Shown here piece by piece: positions 43,476 through 51,611 of a stretch of 64,000 bases of DNA. The position numbers and the translations under genes are program-made. Numbering within the stretch: the stretch's first letter is position 1; each line of letters starts with the position of its first letter. This stretch comes from Paraburkholderia madseniana (lineage in GTDB: Bacteria > Pseudomonadota > Gammaproteobacteria > Burkholderiales > Burkholderiaceae). A model generated the notes under the pieces. It worked only from the letters and a program-made list of their open reading frames with translations, searched no databases and had not been told where the DNA came from. The stretch covers positions 1 to 64,000 of the forward strand of contig NZ_VOSW01000011.1 of assembly GCF_009690905.1 (NCBI RefSeq), read 5' to 3'.

Positions 43476-44684
43476 ATGTCTAACCTGCCCTCCTCACTGC
43501 CGCTCGCCGGCATTCGCGTTCTCGATCTCTCCCGGATACTTGCCGGACCGTGGTGTTCCATGGTGCTGGGTGACCTCGGCGCCGAAGTCATCAAGGTCGA
43601 GCACCCAAAACGCGGCGACGACACCCGCGATTGGGGCCTGCGCGTCGGTTCGACCGAGACAGCCTATTTCAACAGCGTCAACCGCAACAAGCGCTCCGTG
43701 AGCCTCGACCTGCAAACCGCCGAGGGCCAGCAGATCGCGCGGGAGCTGGCGCAGAAGTGCGACGTCGTGATCCAGAACTTCAAGTTCGGCGGCGTGGAAA
43801 AGCTGGGCCTCGGATACGAGCAACTGAAGCAGGAACATGAGGACCTGATCTACTGCTCAATCTCCGGCTATGACCGCACGGGACCGGAAGCCGCACGTCC
43901 CGGCTACGATCTGGTGGTTCAAGGCGAGGCCGGGCTGATGGCGCTCAACGGCGAAGCCGATCAGCCGCCTCTGAAATTCGGCGTTGCGGCCGTCGACCTG
44001 TTCACCGGGATGTACTCCGCCCAGGCGGTGCTCGCAGCGCTGTTCGAGCGCCAGAAGACCGGCAAGGGACGCCACATCGAAATGGCGCTGTTCGATTGCG
44101 GCCTGATGATCACGTCGTATTACGGGCTGGAAGCGCTGATCATGGGCGAAGACCCGCCGCGTTACGGCAACGCGCATCCCTCGATCGTGCCCTACGGCGT
44201 ATTCGATGCGGCCGATGGACCGCTCGTCATCACGGTCGGCAACAACAGTCAGTTCACGCGCTTCTGTCGCGATGTGATTGAACGCCCGGATCTTGCCGAA
44301 GACGAGCGCTTCCAGACGAACATCGGCCGTGCGGCGAACCGCGAGGCTCTCGTGCCCGAACTCAAGCGCGAGATTGGCCGGAGAGCACGCAGGGTGTTGC
44401 TGGAGCGCCTGGCTCAGGCCGGCATTCCATGTGGCGAAGTGCTCGGTCTTCACGAGGCACTCACCTCGAAGCGCGCGACGGACGCCGGGCTCGTGACGAC
44501 GCAGCCGCATCCGGAGGCCGGCAGCACGCACGTCCTCGCTCCGCCCTACCGCTTCGACGGTGCGCGCTTGCCAGTACGAAGCGCACCGCCGCAACTCGGG
44601 GAAGGCACGAAGGATGTTCTGCAGTCGCTGCTTGGTCTGTCGGACGAACGGCTCTCACGGTTGAAGGCTGACGGCGTCGTTTGA
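43476..44684 (+). CDS. CaiB/BaiF family CoA-transferase
   Basis: A 402-residue type III CoA-transferase. N-terminal LPLAGIRVLDLSRILAGPWCSMVLGDLGAEVIKVE is diagnostic; the catalytic Asp is in GVAAVDLFTGMY at about residue 173. It moves CoA between carboxylic acids, often succinyl-CoA or carnitine-like donors. 195 bp after the TetR gene and 60 bp before arm B of the inverted repeat. The substrate is unknown. Confidence 0.9.
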   Translation: MSNLPSSLPLAGIRVLDLSRILAGPWCSMVLGDLGAEVIKVEHPKRGDDTRDWGLRVGSTETAYFNSVNRNKRSVSLDLQTAEGQQIARELAQKCDVVIQNFKFGGVEKLGLGYEQLKQEHEDLIYCSISGYDRTGPEAARPGYDLVVQGEAGLMALNGEADQPPLKFGVAAVDLFTGMYSAQAVLAALFERQKTGKGRHIEMALFDCGLMITSYYGLEALIMGEDPPRYGNAHPSIVPYGVFDAADGPLVITVGNNSQFTRFCRDVIERPDLAEDERFQTNIGRAANREALVPELKREIGRRARRVLLERLAQAGIPCGEVLGLHEALTSKRATDAGLVTTQPHPEAGSTHVLAPPYRFDGARLPVRSAPPQLGEGTKDVLQSLLGLSDERLSRLKADGVV

Positions 44685-44743
44685 CGCCGCATTGCGCCTC
44701 GCTACAGGACCACACTTTCCTTCCGGTCCAGAGAAGAAAAACC

Positions 44744-45365
44744 TGGCGCGTAAAGTACAAAATGGGGCGGCACAGGTCAAGTTCCGACGGGCGACTTGCG
44801 ATTGAATAGGCACTGGAGATTGCGCACGGTTCACGCTGCGCACGTCCAGCCCCCAACACAATCGGAGACTCATTCCATGAACGCAGAAGCGACGCTAGCC
44901 CTCAACGATGTTTCCGCGATCGACACGGTCCATATCGCTGGAAACGCCACGCCGTGGATTCCCTTCGCGCCGATCAACGACAAGATTCTACTCAAGTACT
45001 TCAAGATCAACCCCGTCACGGGCGAAGTGGTCCTGCTCATGAAGGCGGCCAAAGGCGAAGGCGCGCATATTCATCGCCATACCGGCACGGTGATGGTCTA
45101 CACCCTCAGCGGTCGCTGGAAATACGACCAGCACGACTGGATCGCGCAAGCCGGCGATTTCGTGTTTGAGCCCTCGGAGTCGTCACACTCGTTCACGAAT
45201 CTCTCCGACGACGACAATGGTATGGCGCTCGTGGTGTCGACCGGTGAGCTCCACTTCCTCGACGAAGACGGCAAGGTCACATTCGTCGAGACGTGGCGGA
45301 CGGCTTTGAGCCGCTATCAGGACTACTGCAAAGCCAATGAGTTGCCCGAGATCGACCTGATCGGC
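44744..45365 (+). repeat. 622-bp inverted repeat, arm B
   Basis: Plus-strand partner of 41996-42617. Homology begins at TGGCGCGTAAAGTAC, 59 bp after the CoA-transferase stop, and ends in the last codons of cupin B (GATCGGC). Confidence 0.9.
44745..44786 (+). promoter_or_regulatory. AraC-type direct-repeat operator, cupin B
   Basis: Two 21-bp units (44745-44765, 44766-44786), both starting GGCG, identical to those of arm A apart from single bases. A TTGCGATTGAATAG stretch downstream may be the promoter's -10 part. It drives cupin B and probably the two genes behind it. Confidence 0.55.
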
Positions 45366-45383
45366 TGCCAGGGCGGCCGTTAA
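44877..45383 (+). CDS. Cupin protein, 2,4'-dihydroxyacetophenone dioxygenase family (copy B)
   Basis: A 168-residue cupin, the same protein as copy A except for the end (IGCQGGR), where the duplicated DNA stops. Motifs are GAHIHRHTGTVMVY and FEPSESSHSF. Both copies have kept an intact frame and the same upstream operator, so both are probably expressed and under one regulator. It heads an apparent unit with the epoxide-hydrolase-like gene 50 bp later and the hydroxyacyl-CoA dehydrogenase gene. Confidence 0.8.
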   Translation: MNAEATLALNDVSAIDTVHIAGNATPWIPFAPINDKILLKYFKINPVTGEVVLLMKAAKGEGAHIHRHTGTVMVYTLSGRWKYDQHDWIAQAGDFVFEPSESSHSFTNLSDDDNGMALVVSTGELHFLDEDGKVTFVETWRTALSRYQDYCKANELPEIDLIGCQGGR

Positions 45384-45433
45384 GCGACGTCGACGCACCT
45401 GATCCACGCTTCTGCCTCACGGAGATCACACCG

Positions 45434-46315
45434 ATGACTCACCTTGCACCCTCCGCACCGCTTCTGCCCCTGGAAGAGCTGACACTGGCCTGCGGGCCGC
45501 ATACCCACAAAGCTCTGGCCGCGGGGCCGCGGAGCGGGGAGTGCGTTCTCCTGCTGCATGGGTGGCCGGAATTCGCCGACTGTTGGCGCGAGATTCTGGC
45601 CGCGCTCGGCGCAGCAGGCTACCGGGCAGTCGCTGTGGATCAGCGCGGCTACGCTGAGAACGCCCGGCCGAAAGACATTGCATCCTACGCAGCCGGGCAC
45701 CTCCACTCGGACGCCCTGACATTCGCCAATCAACTGGGCGCAGGACGCTTCCATCTGATTGCCCACGATTGGGGCGGACTGGTTGCGTGGGGGCTCGCCT
45801 CGACGCATGCGCACCGCGTGAGTTCGCTGTCCGTGCTGGCCACGCCACATCCGTTAGCGCTGCAAGCGGCGCTCCATCAAGAAGACCAATACAAGCGCCT
45901 GGATTATGTTCGTGCGTTTCGTCAACCAGGGGGTGTCGCAGAGCAACGCCTGCTGGCGGACGGAGCAGCGGCGCTGCGGGCCGCATACGCCGGACGCGTT
46001 CCAGCTTCGCTGGTGGACGACAACGTGCGGCGTCTCAGCGAACCAGGCGCGCTTTCCGCGACGTTGAACTGGTATCGCGCGCTCCCCGACGACCTGTCTT
46101 ATCCCGCAGGCCGCATTGCCGTCCCGACACTCTACGTTTGGGGATCCGAAGACCGCGCCCTGGGCCGCGAAGCCGCACTGCTCACGGAGGGCTTTGTCGA
46201 CGGGCCCTACCGTTTCGAAATACTCGAGGGGGCAAGTCACTGGCTCCCGGAAGAAGCGCCGGACCGGATCATCCCATTGCTGCTCGACCATCTCGCCGCC
46301 TCGCCATTGGCGTGA
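45434..46315 (+). CDS. Alpha/beta hydrolase, epoxide hydrolase-like
   Basis: A 293-residue alpha/beta hydrolase. Oxyanion motif LLLHGWPEFADCW (HGxP), nucleophile Asp in LIAHDWGGLVAW at about residue 112, acid Asp in YVWGSEDRALG, and catalytic His in EGASHWLPEE. The Asp nucleophile and HGWPE point to epoxide hydrolase or dehalogenase chemistry, not an esterase. It follows cupin B and precedes a hydroxyacyl-CoA dehydrogenase, suggesting catabolism of a ring- or chain-oxygenated compound. Confidence 0.87.
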   Translation: MTHLAPSAPLLPLEELTLACGPHTHKALAAGPRSGECVLLLHGWPEFADCWREILAALGAAGYRAVAVDQRGYAENARPKDIASYAAGHLHSDALTFANQLGAGRFHLIAHDWGGLVAWGLASTHAHRVSSLSVLATPHPLALQAALHQEDQYKRLDYVRAFRQPGGVAEQRLLADGAAALRAAYAGRVPASLVDDNVRRLSEPGALSATLNWYRALPDDLSYPAGRIAVPTLYVWGSEDRALGREAALLTEGFVDGPYRFEILEGASHWLPEEAPDRIIPLLLDHLAASPLA

Positions 46316-46377
46316 ATCCTCGCACCGGCAAAAGATCCGGCCCATCCGATCTACGATACGCACCGCACCCGTCACTC

Positions 46378-47304
46378 ATGCCTACTCATTCCCTAAACGA
46401 CAATCAGCCGATCGCACGCGTCATGGTGGCCGGCACCGGCGTGCTCGGCGCGCAGATCGCCTTTCAGTGTGCGTTTTCCGGTATCGACGTCGTAGCCTAC
46501 GACGTCGATACCGCCTGCCTCGATCGCGCGAACGCCCGTTTCGATGCGCTAGGGCGCGTCTACGCTGCGGACCTCGGCGCGTCTCGCGAGCAGATCGAAG
46601 CCACGCTGGCACGCATCGAGGGCAATACCGACCTCGGTTTGGCCGTCGCCGGCACGGACCTCGTCATCGAAGCGATCCCTGAAGATCTGGCAATCAAGCA
46701 GTCTTTCTACCGTTCACTGTCGGCTGTAGCGCCGGCCGGCACCATCTTTGTGAGCAACTCGTCGACACTGGTGCCGAGCCAGTTCGCAATGTTCAGCGAC
46801 CGGCCCGAGCGCGTGCTGAGCCTGCATTTCGCGAACGAGATCTGGAAGCACAATATTGCGGAAATCATGGGGCATGCGGGCACCGACCCCGCCGTATTCG
46901 CGCGCGTGGTTGAGTTTGCGCATCGCATCGGCATGGTGCCTTTGCCGCTGCGCAAGGAGCAGGCCGGCTGCCTGCTGAACACAATGCTCGTGCCCATGCT
47001 GGTCGCCGCGCTGGGTCTGCTGGTCAACGAGGTCGCAGATGTTCAGACGATCGACAAGGCGTGGATGATTGCCAAGGAGGATCGCATTGGCCCTTTCGGC
47101 GTTCTCGACAGAATCGGCATGACGACCGTCTATAACGTGACCCGCGCGCTTGCGGAACGGTCGGGTGATTCGACGCATCGGCGCATGGCGGAATACGTGA
47201 AAACTCATTTCATCGATACAGGGCATCTCGGTGAACTGGCGGGACGCGGCTTCTATCAATATCCCGATCCGGAATTCCTGAATCCAGCGTTCGTCGCCGC
47301 GTGA
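46378..47304 (+). CDS. 3-hydroxyacyl-CoA dehydrogenase family protein
   Basis: A 308-residue NAD-dependent dehydrogenase. Rossmann motif VMVAGTGVLGAQIAFQCAFSG at about residues 14-34 with the Asp in VAYDVD for NAD. Catalytic-type SNSSTLVPSQFA and LHFANEIWKHNIAEIM (the usual HFFNP replaced by HFANE) and the E of the E-H pair in this branch. It resembles short 3-hydroxybutyryl-CoA or L-carnitine dehydrogenases. The long frame upstream overlaps the hydrolase in another phase and is not used; ATG 46378 gives the proper N-terminus. Confidence 0.86.
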   Translation: MPTHSLNDNQPIARVMVAGTGVLGAQIAFQCAFSGIDVVAYDVDTACLDRANARFDALGRVYAADLGASREQIEATLARIEGNTDLGLAVAGTDLVIEAIPEDLAIKQSFYRSLSAVAPAGTIFVSNSSTLVPSQFAMFSDRPERVLSLHFANEIWKHNIAEIMGHAGTDPAVFARVVEFAHRIGMVPLPLRKEQAGCLLNTMLVPMLVAALGLLVNEVADVQTIDKAWMIAKEDRIGPFGVLDRIGMTTVYNVTRALAERSGDSTHRRMAEYVKTHFIDTGHLGELAGRGFYQYPDPEFLNPAFVAA

Positions 47305-47323
47305 AACGCAGGGCACGCTATTG

Positions 47324-48349
47324 CTACTCAGCAGAGCGTCCGGGGTCAGCCCCGTGACGCATTGCTCGAAACTGCCGGGGCGTGACGCCCCGCAGTCGCT
47401 TGAACGCACGGCTAAATGCGCTTTGCTGCGAATAACCGAGCAGTTCCGAGATCTCGGCGAGACGCAGGTTCGACTGCTGCACATACTTCAATGCGAGATC
47501 TTCACGAACTTGTTCCCGCAGTTCATCGAACGTCGTGCGGGCCTCGGAGAGGCGACGTTGCAAGGACCGCGGGGACATGGCGAGCGCTCGCGCTATGGCG
47601 TTGAGCGAACTGTCCGTGAACGGCAAAAGTGCGCGAATCATCGTTTGCGTGCGCACCACCCATAGCGCCTCCACCTGGGCTCTTTCTCGCCGCAAATGTG
47701 CCTCAAGCACACGATGCGCGTTACGGCGAAGTTGTGTCACCGGACGCGTCACCGTACCGCGATCGAGGACAATCGCGTTTCTGTCCTGATCGAACTCGAG
47801 GGATGCTCCAAACGTACGCCTGTGCATTGTGCAGTCCGCAGGCGCCGAATGACGGAATTGCACAACGGCCGGCTGCCAGGCGGTACCGCAGACGGTACGC
47901 AAATACTGCATACCGTTAGCGAGACCCAGTTCAACTGCCTGAACCTCTCCGGGACCGGAAGCGTTTTCAAGGTCGTAAGTCAAAACCATTCCCTGATCGT
48001 CCCGCACAGCCCGTACAGAAGACATCGACGTATGTAGTACGTAGAACTCGGCAAGCGTATCCATTGCCTCCCCGATGGTACGTGCACCATGCATCATGAC
48101 AAGGATCGGCCCCAGGACCGCAAGGCCCTGATATTCGGCGAGCCTCAGTCCAAAGTTCCGGCATTGCGTAACTTCGGCAGCTAGCGAAAGGAATCGAAGC
48201 ACTTGCGCACCCCGGATCGGCACATCCGCGGAACGGAGCGCAAGCTCCGGCAGATCGGTTCCGGCCGCAACCAACTCGGGTTGAACGCCGAGCACCTCAA
48301 GCAGAGGAGCAGCTCCGGTCAACACAACACTGGGTAGGTAGCCTTGCAT
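47324..48349 (-). CDS. AraC-family regulator, OruR/ArgR-like with N-terminal sensor
   Basis: A 341-residue regulator. The N-terminal sensor (residues 15-200) is of the arabinose-binding-like type found in OruR and relatives (GPILVMMHGARTIGEAMDTL). The C-terminal AraC HTH pair is SSLNAIARALAMSPRSLQRRLSEA and LRLAEISELLGYSQQSAFSRAFKRLRGVTPRQFR. It is convergent with the dehydrogenase gene and divergent from the porin. It is the best candidate to bind the direct-repeat operators at 42575, 44745 and 48561. Confidence 0.88.
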   Translation of the reverse strand: MQGYLPSVVLTGAAPLLEVLGVQPELVAAGTDLPELALRSADVPIRGAQVLRFLSLAAEVTQCRNFGLRLAEYQGLAVLGPILVMMHGARTIGEAMDTLAEFYVLHTSMSSVRAVRDDQGMVLTYDLENASGPGEVQAVELGLANGMQYLRTVCGTAWQPAVVQFRHSAPADCTMHRRTFGASLEFDQDRNAIVLDRGTVTRPVTQLRRNAHRVLEAHLRRERAQVEALWVVRTQTMIRALLPFTDSSLNAIARALAMSPRSLQRRLSEARTTFDELREQVREDLALKYVQQSNLRLAEISELLGYSQQSAFSRAFKRLRGVTPRQFRAMRHGADPGRSAE

Positions 48350-48560
48350 TCTAGATACAGATCGTCACTTGAGATGGTTCGCTGCGAGAGGGAATTTACC
48401 CGATGGTATCGCGTTGTCGACTGAAAGAGTACGCGCATTTGGCGCGGGGTCTCATTCGCGACCATTTTGTCTTGTAGGACTTGCCGCGTGCCGCGACGCA
48501 GGTGTTGAACGGGTCGTCGACGATGATCCGGTTAGCTGGCTACGCTGTCTGGTGAGATGT

Positions 48561-48602
48561 GGCGCGCAAAGTACAAATTCCGGCGGCGCGAGTCAAGTTC
48601 CC
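48561..48602 (+). promoter_or_regulatory. AraC-type direct-repeat operator, porin
   Basis: Two 21-bp units (48561-48581 and 48582-48602). Both start GGCG and end in TTCC or TTCCC, with AGT in register; they match the cupin operators over most positions. A TTGCGCGTAAATAG stretch follows, as at the cupins. The surrounding 48350-48830 region has no gene. Confidence 0.55.
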
Positions 48603-48830
48603 ACGCGTGAATTGCGCGTAAATAGGGACCAGGGATTATGCAACGGCAAATCGGCAAGTACCTGAAGAATGATTAGGTATCCAAAATTTATAACGACATA
48701 TAAAACGCTTCGGCTTGGGTCGCGTCTACGTGCAACGCTCTACTCAACGCGACAACACCGAATCACACCGCCGTTCACGCCGGTATCGCGCCATTCATTT
48801 ACATACTATGAACTAAAGGAGACACCCTTC

Positions 48831-49937
48831 ATGACGACAAAGATATCCACCATTCGTGCCATTCGAGACGCCGCCGTCGGCGGCGCCTGCACACTAGCCG
48901 TCACATTCGCCAGCGCACCCGCTGCTCATGCGCAAAGTAGCATCACCCTCTACGGAATCACCGACGCCTCGATCCTCTATACCAGCAAGACGGCCAACCT
49001 CGCCACCGGCGCCAGCGAAGGACACCAGTTTTCCTTTGAATCCGCCGGCGAAAACGCGTCTCGCTTCGGCCTGCGCGGAACCGAGGATCTCGGCGGCGGA
49101 CTCGCCGCCATCTTCACTCTCGAAAGCGGCATTGACATCTCCAACGGGGGATTCGGGAACTCCAACGGCAACTTCTTTGGCCGCCAGGCTTGGGTCGGCG
49201 TCACCGGCGGCTTCGGTACCCTCACCGCCGGCCTTCAGTTTTCACCTTTCCTGTTGTCCATCTTCGCGAACGATCCCCGGGACCTCAAGCAGTTTGGCAG
49301 CGGGCTCGTCAGCTACGTCGACAACGTCATCGTCACCGGCCTCTTCAATCCCAATTCCGTTATGTACACGTCGCCCGAGATTGCCGGCATCCAGGGCCGC
49401 GCGATGTACGCATTCGGTGGGTCTCCGGGTAACTTCCAGGCCGGACAACAGTATTCAGCCGGGCTCACATATCACTACAGCGGCTTGCTGATCACCGCGG
49501 CGATGTATAACGGCAACTCCGGCGGCTCCGCGGCCACCATCCCGAACCCTAGCACCATCGCCTTCTCCGGGCGCAACATCGGCGCCACCTACTACTTCGA
49601 CCGCCTGACTGTCAAAGCCACTTACACGCTCTACAAGGTCGCCGGCTCCTTCGACAACCGTGTGATCTCCGGCGGCCTCGCCTACAAGCTCACACCCGCC
49701 CTCTCCCTCGACGGCGGCGCCTGGTACACCCGCGACGGCAACAACTCGAACAACCATTCGATCCTCGGCTCGCTCGGCGTCGACTACTCACTGTCCAAGC
49801 GCACCACGCTCTATAGCCAGGTCGCCTACGTCAACAATCATGGGGGCATGAACACCGGCCTCGCGATCAACGGCGCGCTCTTTGGCGTACCTGGTTCCCA
49901 GTTCGCCGCCGACCTCGGCATTCGCCACTCGTTCTGA
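48831..49937 (+). CDS. Gram-negative general porin (outer membrane)
   Basis: A 368-residue porin. Signal peptide of about 34 residues, cut after APAAHA before QSSITLYG. Family motifs SRFGLRGTEDLGGGLAAIFTLESG, FGRQAWVGV and the C-terminal DLGIRHSF. AAAGGAG lies upstream of the ATG at 48831. The operator shared with the cupin genes suggests that it imports their substrate through the outer membrane, with the MFS protein behind it carrying the substrate across the inner one. Confidence 0.92.
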   Translation: MTTKISTIRAIRDAAVGGACTLAVTFASAPAAHAQSSITLYGITDASILYTSKTANLATGASEGHQFSFESAGENASRFGLRGTEDLGGGLAAIFTLESGIDISNGGFGNSNGNFFGRQAWVGVTGGFGTLTAGLQFSPFLLSIFANDPRDLKQFGSGLVSYVDNVIVTGLFNPNSVMYTSPEIAGIQGRAMYAFGGSPGNFQAGQQYSAGLTYHYSGLLITAAMYNGNSGGSAATIPNPSTIAFSGRNIGATYYFDRLTVKATYTLYKVAGSFDNRVISGGLAYKLTPALSLDGGAWYTRDGNNSNNHSILGSLGVDYSLSKRTTLYSQVAYVNNHGGMNTGLAINGALFGVPGSQFAADLGIRHSF

Positions 49938-49953
49938 ACGTTCCCAGACGACT

Positions 49954-49975
49954 GCGGTCGGGGTATACCGGCCGC
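49954..49975 (+). terminator. Hairpin between porin and MFS genes
   Basis: GCGGTCGG / CCGGCCGC pair with one G-T wobble around a 6-nt loop, 16 bases after the porin stop. No T-run, so it may only weaken read-through to the MFS gene. Confidence 0.4.
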
Positions 49976-50011
49976 GACGACACCAGGCTTAAGCCCGGAA
50001 GGAGACAAGTC

Positions 50012-51346
50012 ATGAAATCTGGCGCGATTACTAGCGCTCCGCCATCGCAATCCTCGCTGACCAAGGCGACCGATGCAGTGTTTCTAAAGATCAGTTGGCG
50101 GATCCTGCCGATACTGGTGGTCTCGTACATGATCGCTTACCTGGATCGCGTCAACATCGGCTATGCGCAGCTACAGATGAAACAGACGCTGCCGTGGAAC
50201 AACGCGGTCTATGGCCTCGGCGCCGGCATCTTCTTTCTCGGCTACTTTCTTTTCGAAGTTCCAAGCAACCTGCTACTAGCGAGAATCGGTGCGCGCAAGA
50301 CGTTGCTGCGGATCATGGTGTGCTGGGGCATCGTCGCTGCGGCGACAATGTTCGTCGCAACGCCGACCGAGTTCTATATCGCCCGCTTCCTGCTTGGCGT
50401 CTTCGAGGCAGGCTTCTTCCCCGGCATCATTCTGTACTTCACATGGTGGTATCCGTCGGCGCGTCGCGGCCAGGCGATCGCAATCTTCATGTCGGCGACA
50501 ACCATTGTCAGCGTGATCGCGGGGCCGCTGAACGGCGCGATCCTGAAGTACCTGCATGGTGTCAACGGCTTGTCCGGCTGGCAGTGGCTGTTTCTGCTTC
50601 AGGGACTTCCCGCGGTAGTACTCGGTATTCTTGTTTTCCAGTTTCTGGAGGACAAGCCAGCGGACGCGAAATGGCTTTTGCCTGCCGAGAAGGACCTCGT
50701 GTATTACAGTCTCGAACACGATAGGAACGATGCTCAGAGCGAGATCCACGCGAAGTTGGGGGACATCCTGCGCAACCCCAAGGTCTGGCTGCTGTCGCTG
50801 GTGTATTTTCTGCTGCTCGGGGCGACCTACACAATAGTGTTCTGGGCTCCGACCTTGATCCAGAGCTGGGGGGTCAAGGACGTGCTGGTGGTCGGCACCC
50901 TGGCGGTGTTCCCGAACGGATGCGGCGTGATTGGGATGATCCTGATTGGGCGCAGCTCTGACCGGCTGCATGAGCGCCGCTGGCATTTCGCGGCCTGTGT
51001 TGCCGTCGCGGCACTCGGCCTGTGGAGCACCACGCTGCTTCAGGGCAACCTGGTGGGCGGGCTGATGGCGCTGTCGTTCGCCGTGATCGGCATCGCTGCT
51101 GCGACGCCAGTTTTCTTCACGCTCGTTAGCGAGTCTCTGTCAGCAGGCGCTGCCGCCGCAGGCATCGCACTCATCAGCAGCCTCGGCAACCTTGGTCCAG
51201 CGGCGAGCCCGGCGATCAACGGGCTGATCACACAGCACAGCGGCAGTATGGTCTACAGCATGTATGTGGTGGTCGCGCAGTACCTGCTGGCCGGGATCAT
51301 CCTGCTAGTCTCGGTGCGTTCAGCAAAGGGCGTGCGCTCAGTTTAG
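50012..51346 (+). CDS. MFS transporter, anion:cation symporter (ACS) family
   Basis: A 444-residue inner-membrane carrier with twelve predicted helices. Diagnostic: YLDRVNIGYA in the first helix, FFLGYFLFEVPSNLLLARIGARK, and RFLLGVFEAGFFPGIILYFTWWYP. ACS carriers take up organic acids such as phthalate, tartrate or aromatic acids. GGAGACAAGTC precedes the ATG. Probably co-transcribed with the porin; the substrate is unknown but the context suggests an aromatic or hydroxy acid. Confidence 0.9.
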   Translation: MKSGAITSAPPSQSSLTKATDAVFLKISWRILPILVVSYMIAYLDRVNIGYAQLQMKQTLPWNNAVYGLGAGIFFLGYFLFEVPSNLLLARIGARKTLLRIMVCWGIVAAATMFVATPTEFYIARFLLGVFEAGFFPGIILYFTWWYPSARRGQAIAIFMSATTIVSVIAGPLNGAILKYLHGVNGLSGWQWLFLLQGLPAVVLGILVFQFLEDKPADAKWLLPAEKDLVYYSLEHDRNDAQSEIHAKLGDILRNPKVWLLSLVYFLLLGATYTIVFWAPTLIQSWGVKDVLVVGTLAVFPNGCGVIGMILIGRSSDRLHERRWHFAACVAVAALGLWSTTLLQGNLVGGLMALSFAVIGIAAATPVFFTLVSESLSAGAAAAGIALISSLGNLGPAASPAINGLITQHSGSMVYSMYVVVAQYLLAGIILLVSVRSAKGVRSV

Positions 51347-51611
51347 TCAGTCGCTTGATCGACAGTAGTAATATTCCTGAAGGGACGCTTTGAAAGATCA
51401 AGCTCCACAATAGAAGTGTCGAGGCACGTGGTCGCCCGGTTTGGCGTCGCAAGCAGGCCCGGTCCAAGCTGGCGTTTCTCAAAGAGCTCCGCTACCTTGG
51501 CGACAAGACGATGGATGCATGACTAAACACCCATTGCAACCACATCGAACCGAGCCCCGCCGGTCGATCTCCTAACGAAATGCCTTTGATCGAGAGGGTG
51601 GAGAGCAGAGC

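Noticed and set aside
45769..46377. Long upstream extension of the hydroxyacyl-CoA dehydrogenase frame
   Set aside because: It lies within the hydrolase gene in another phase; the Rossmann motif of the real enzyme starts just after ATG 46378.
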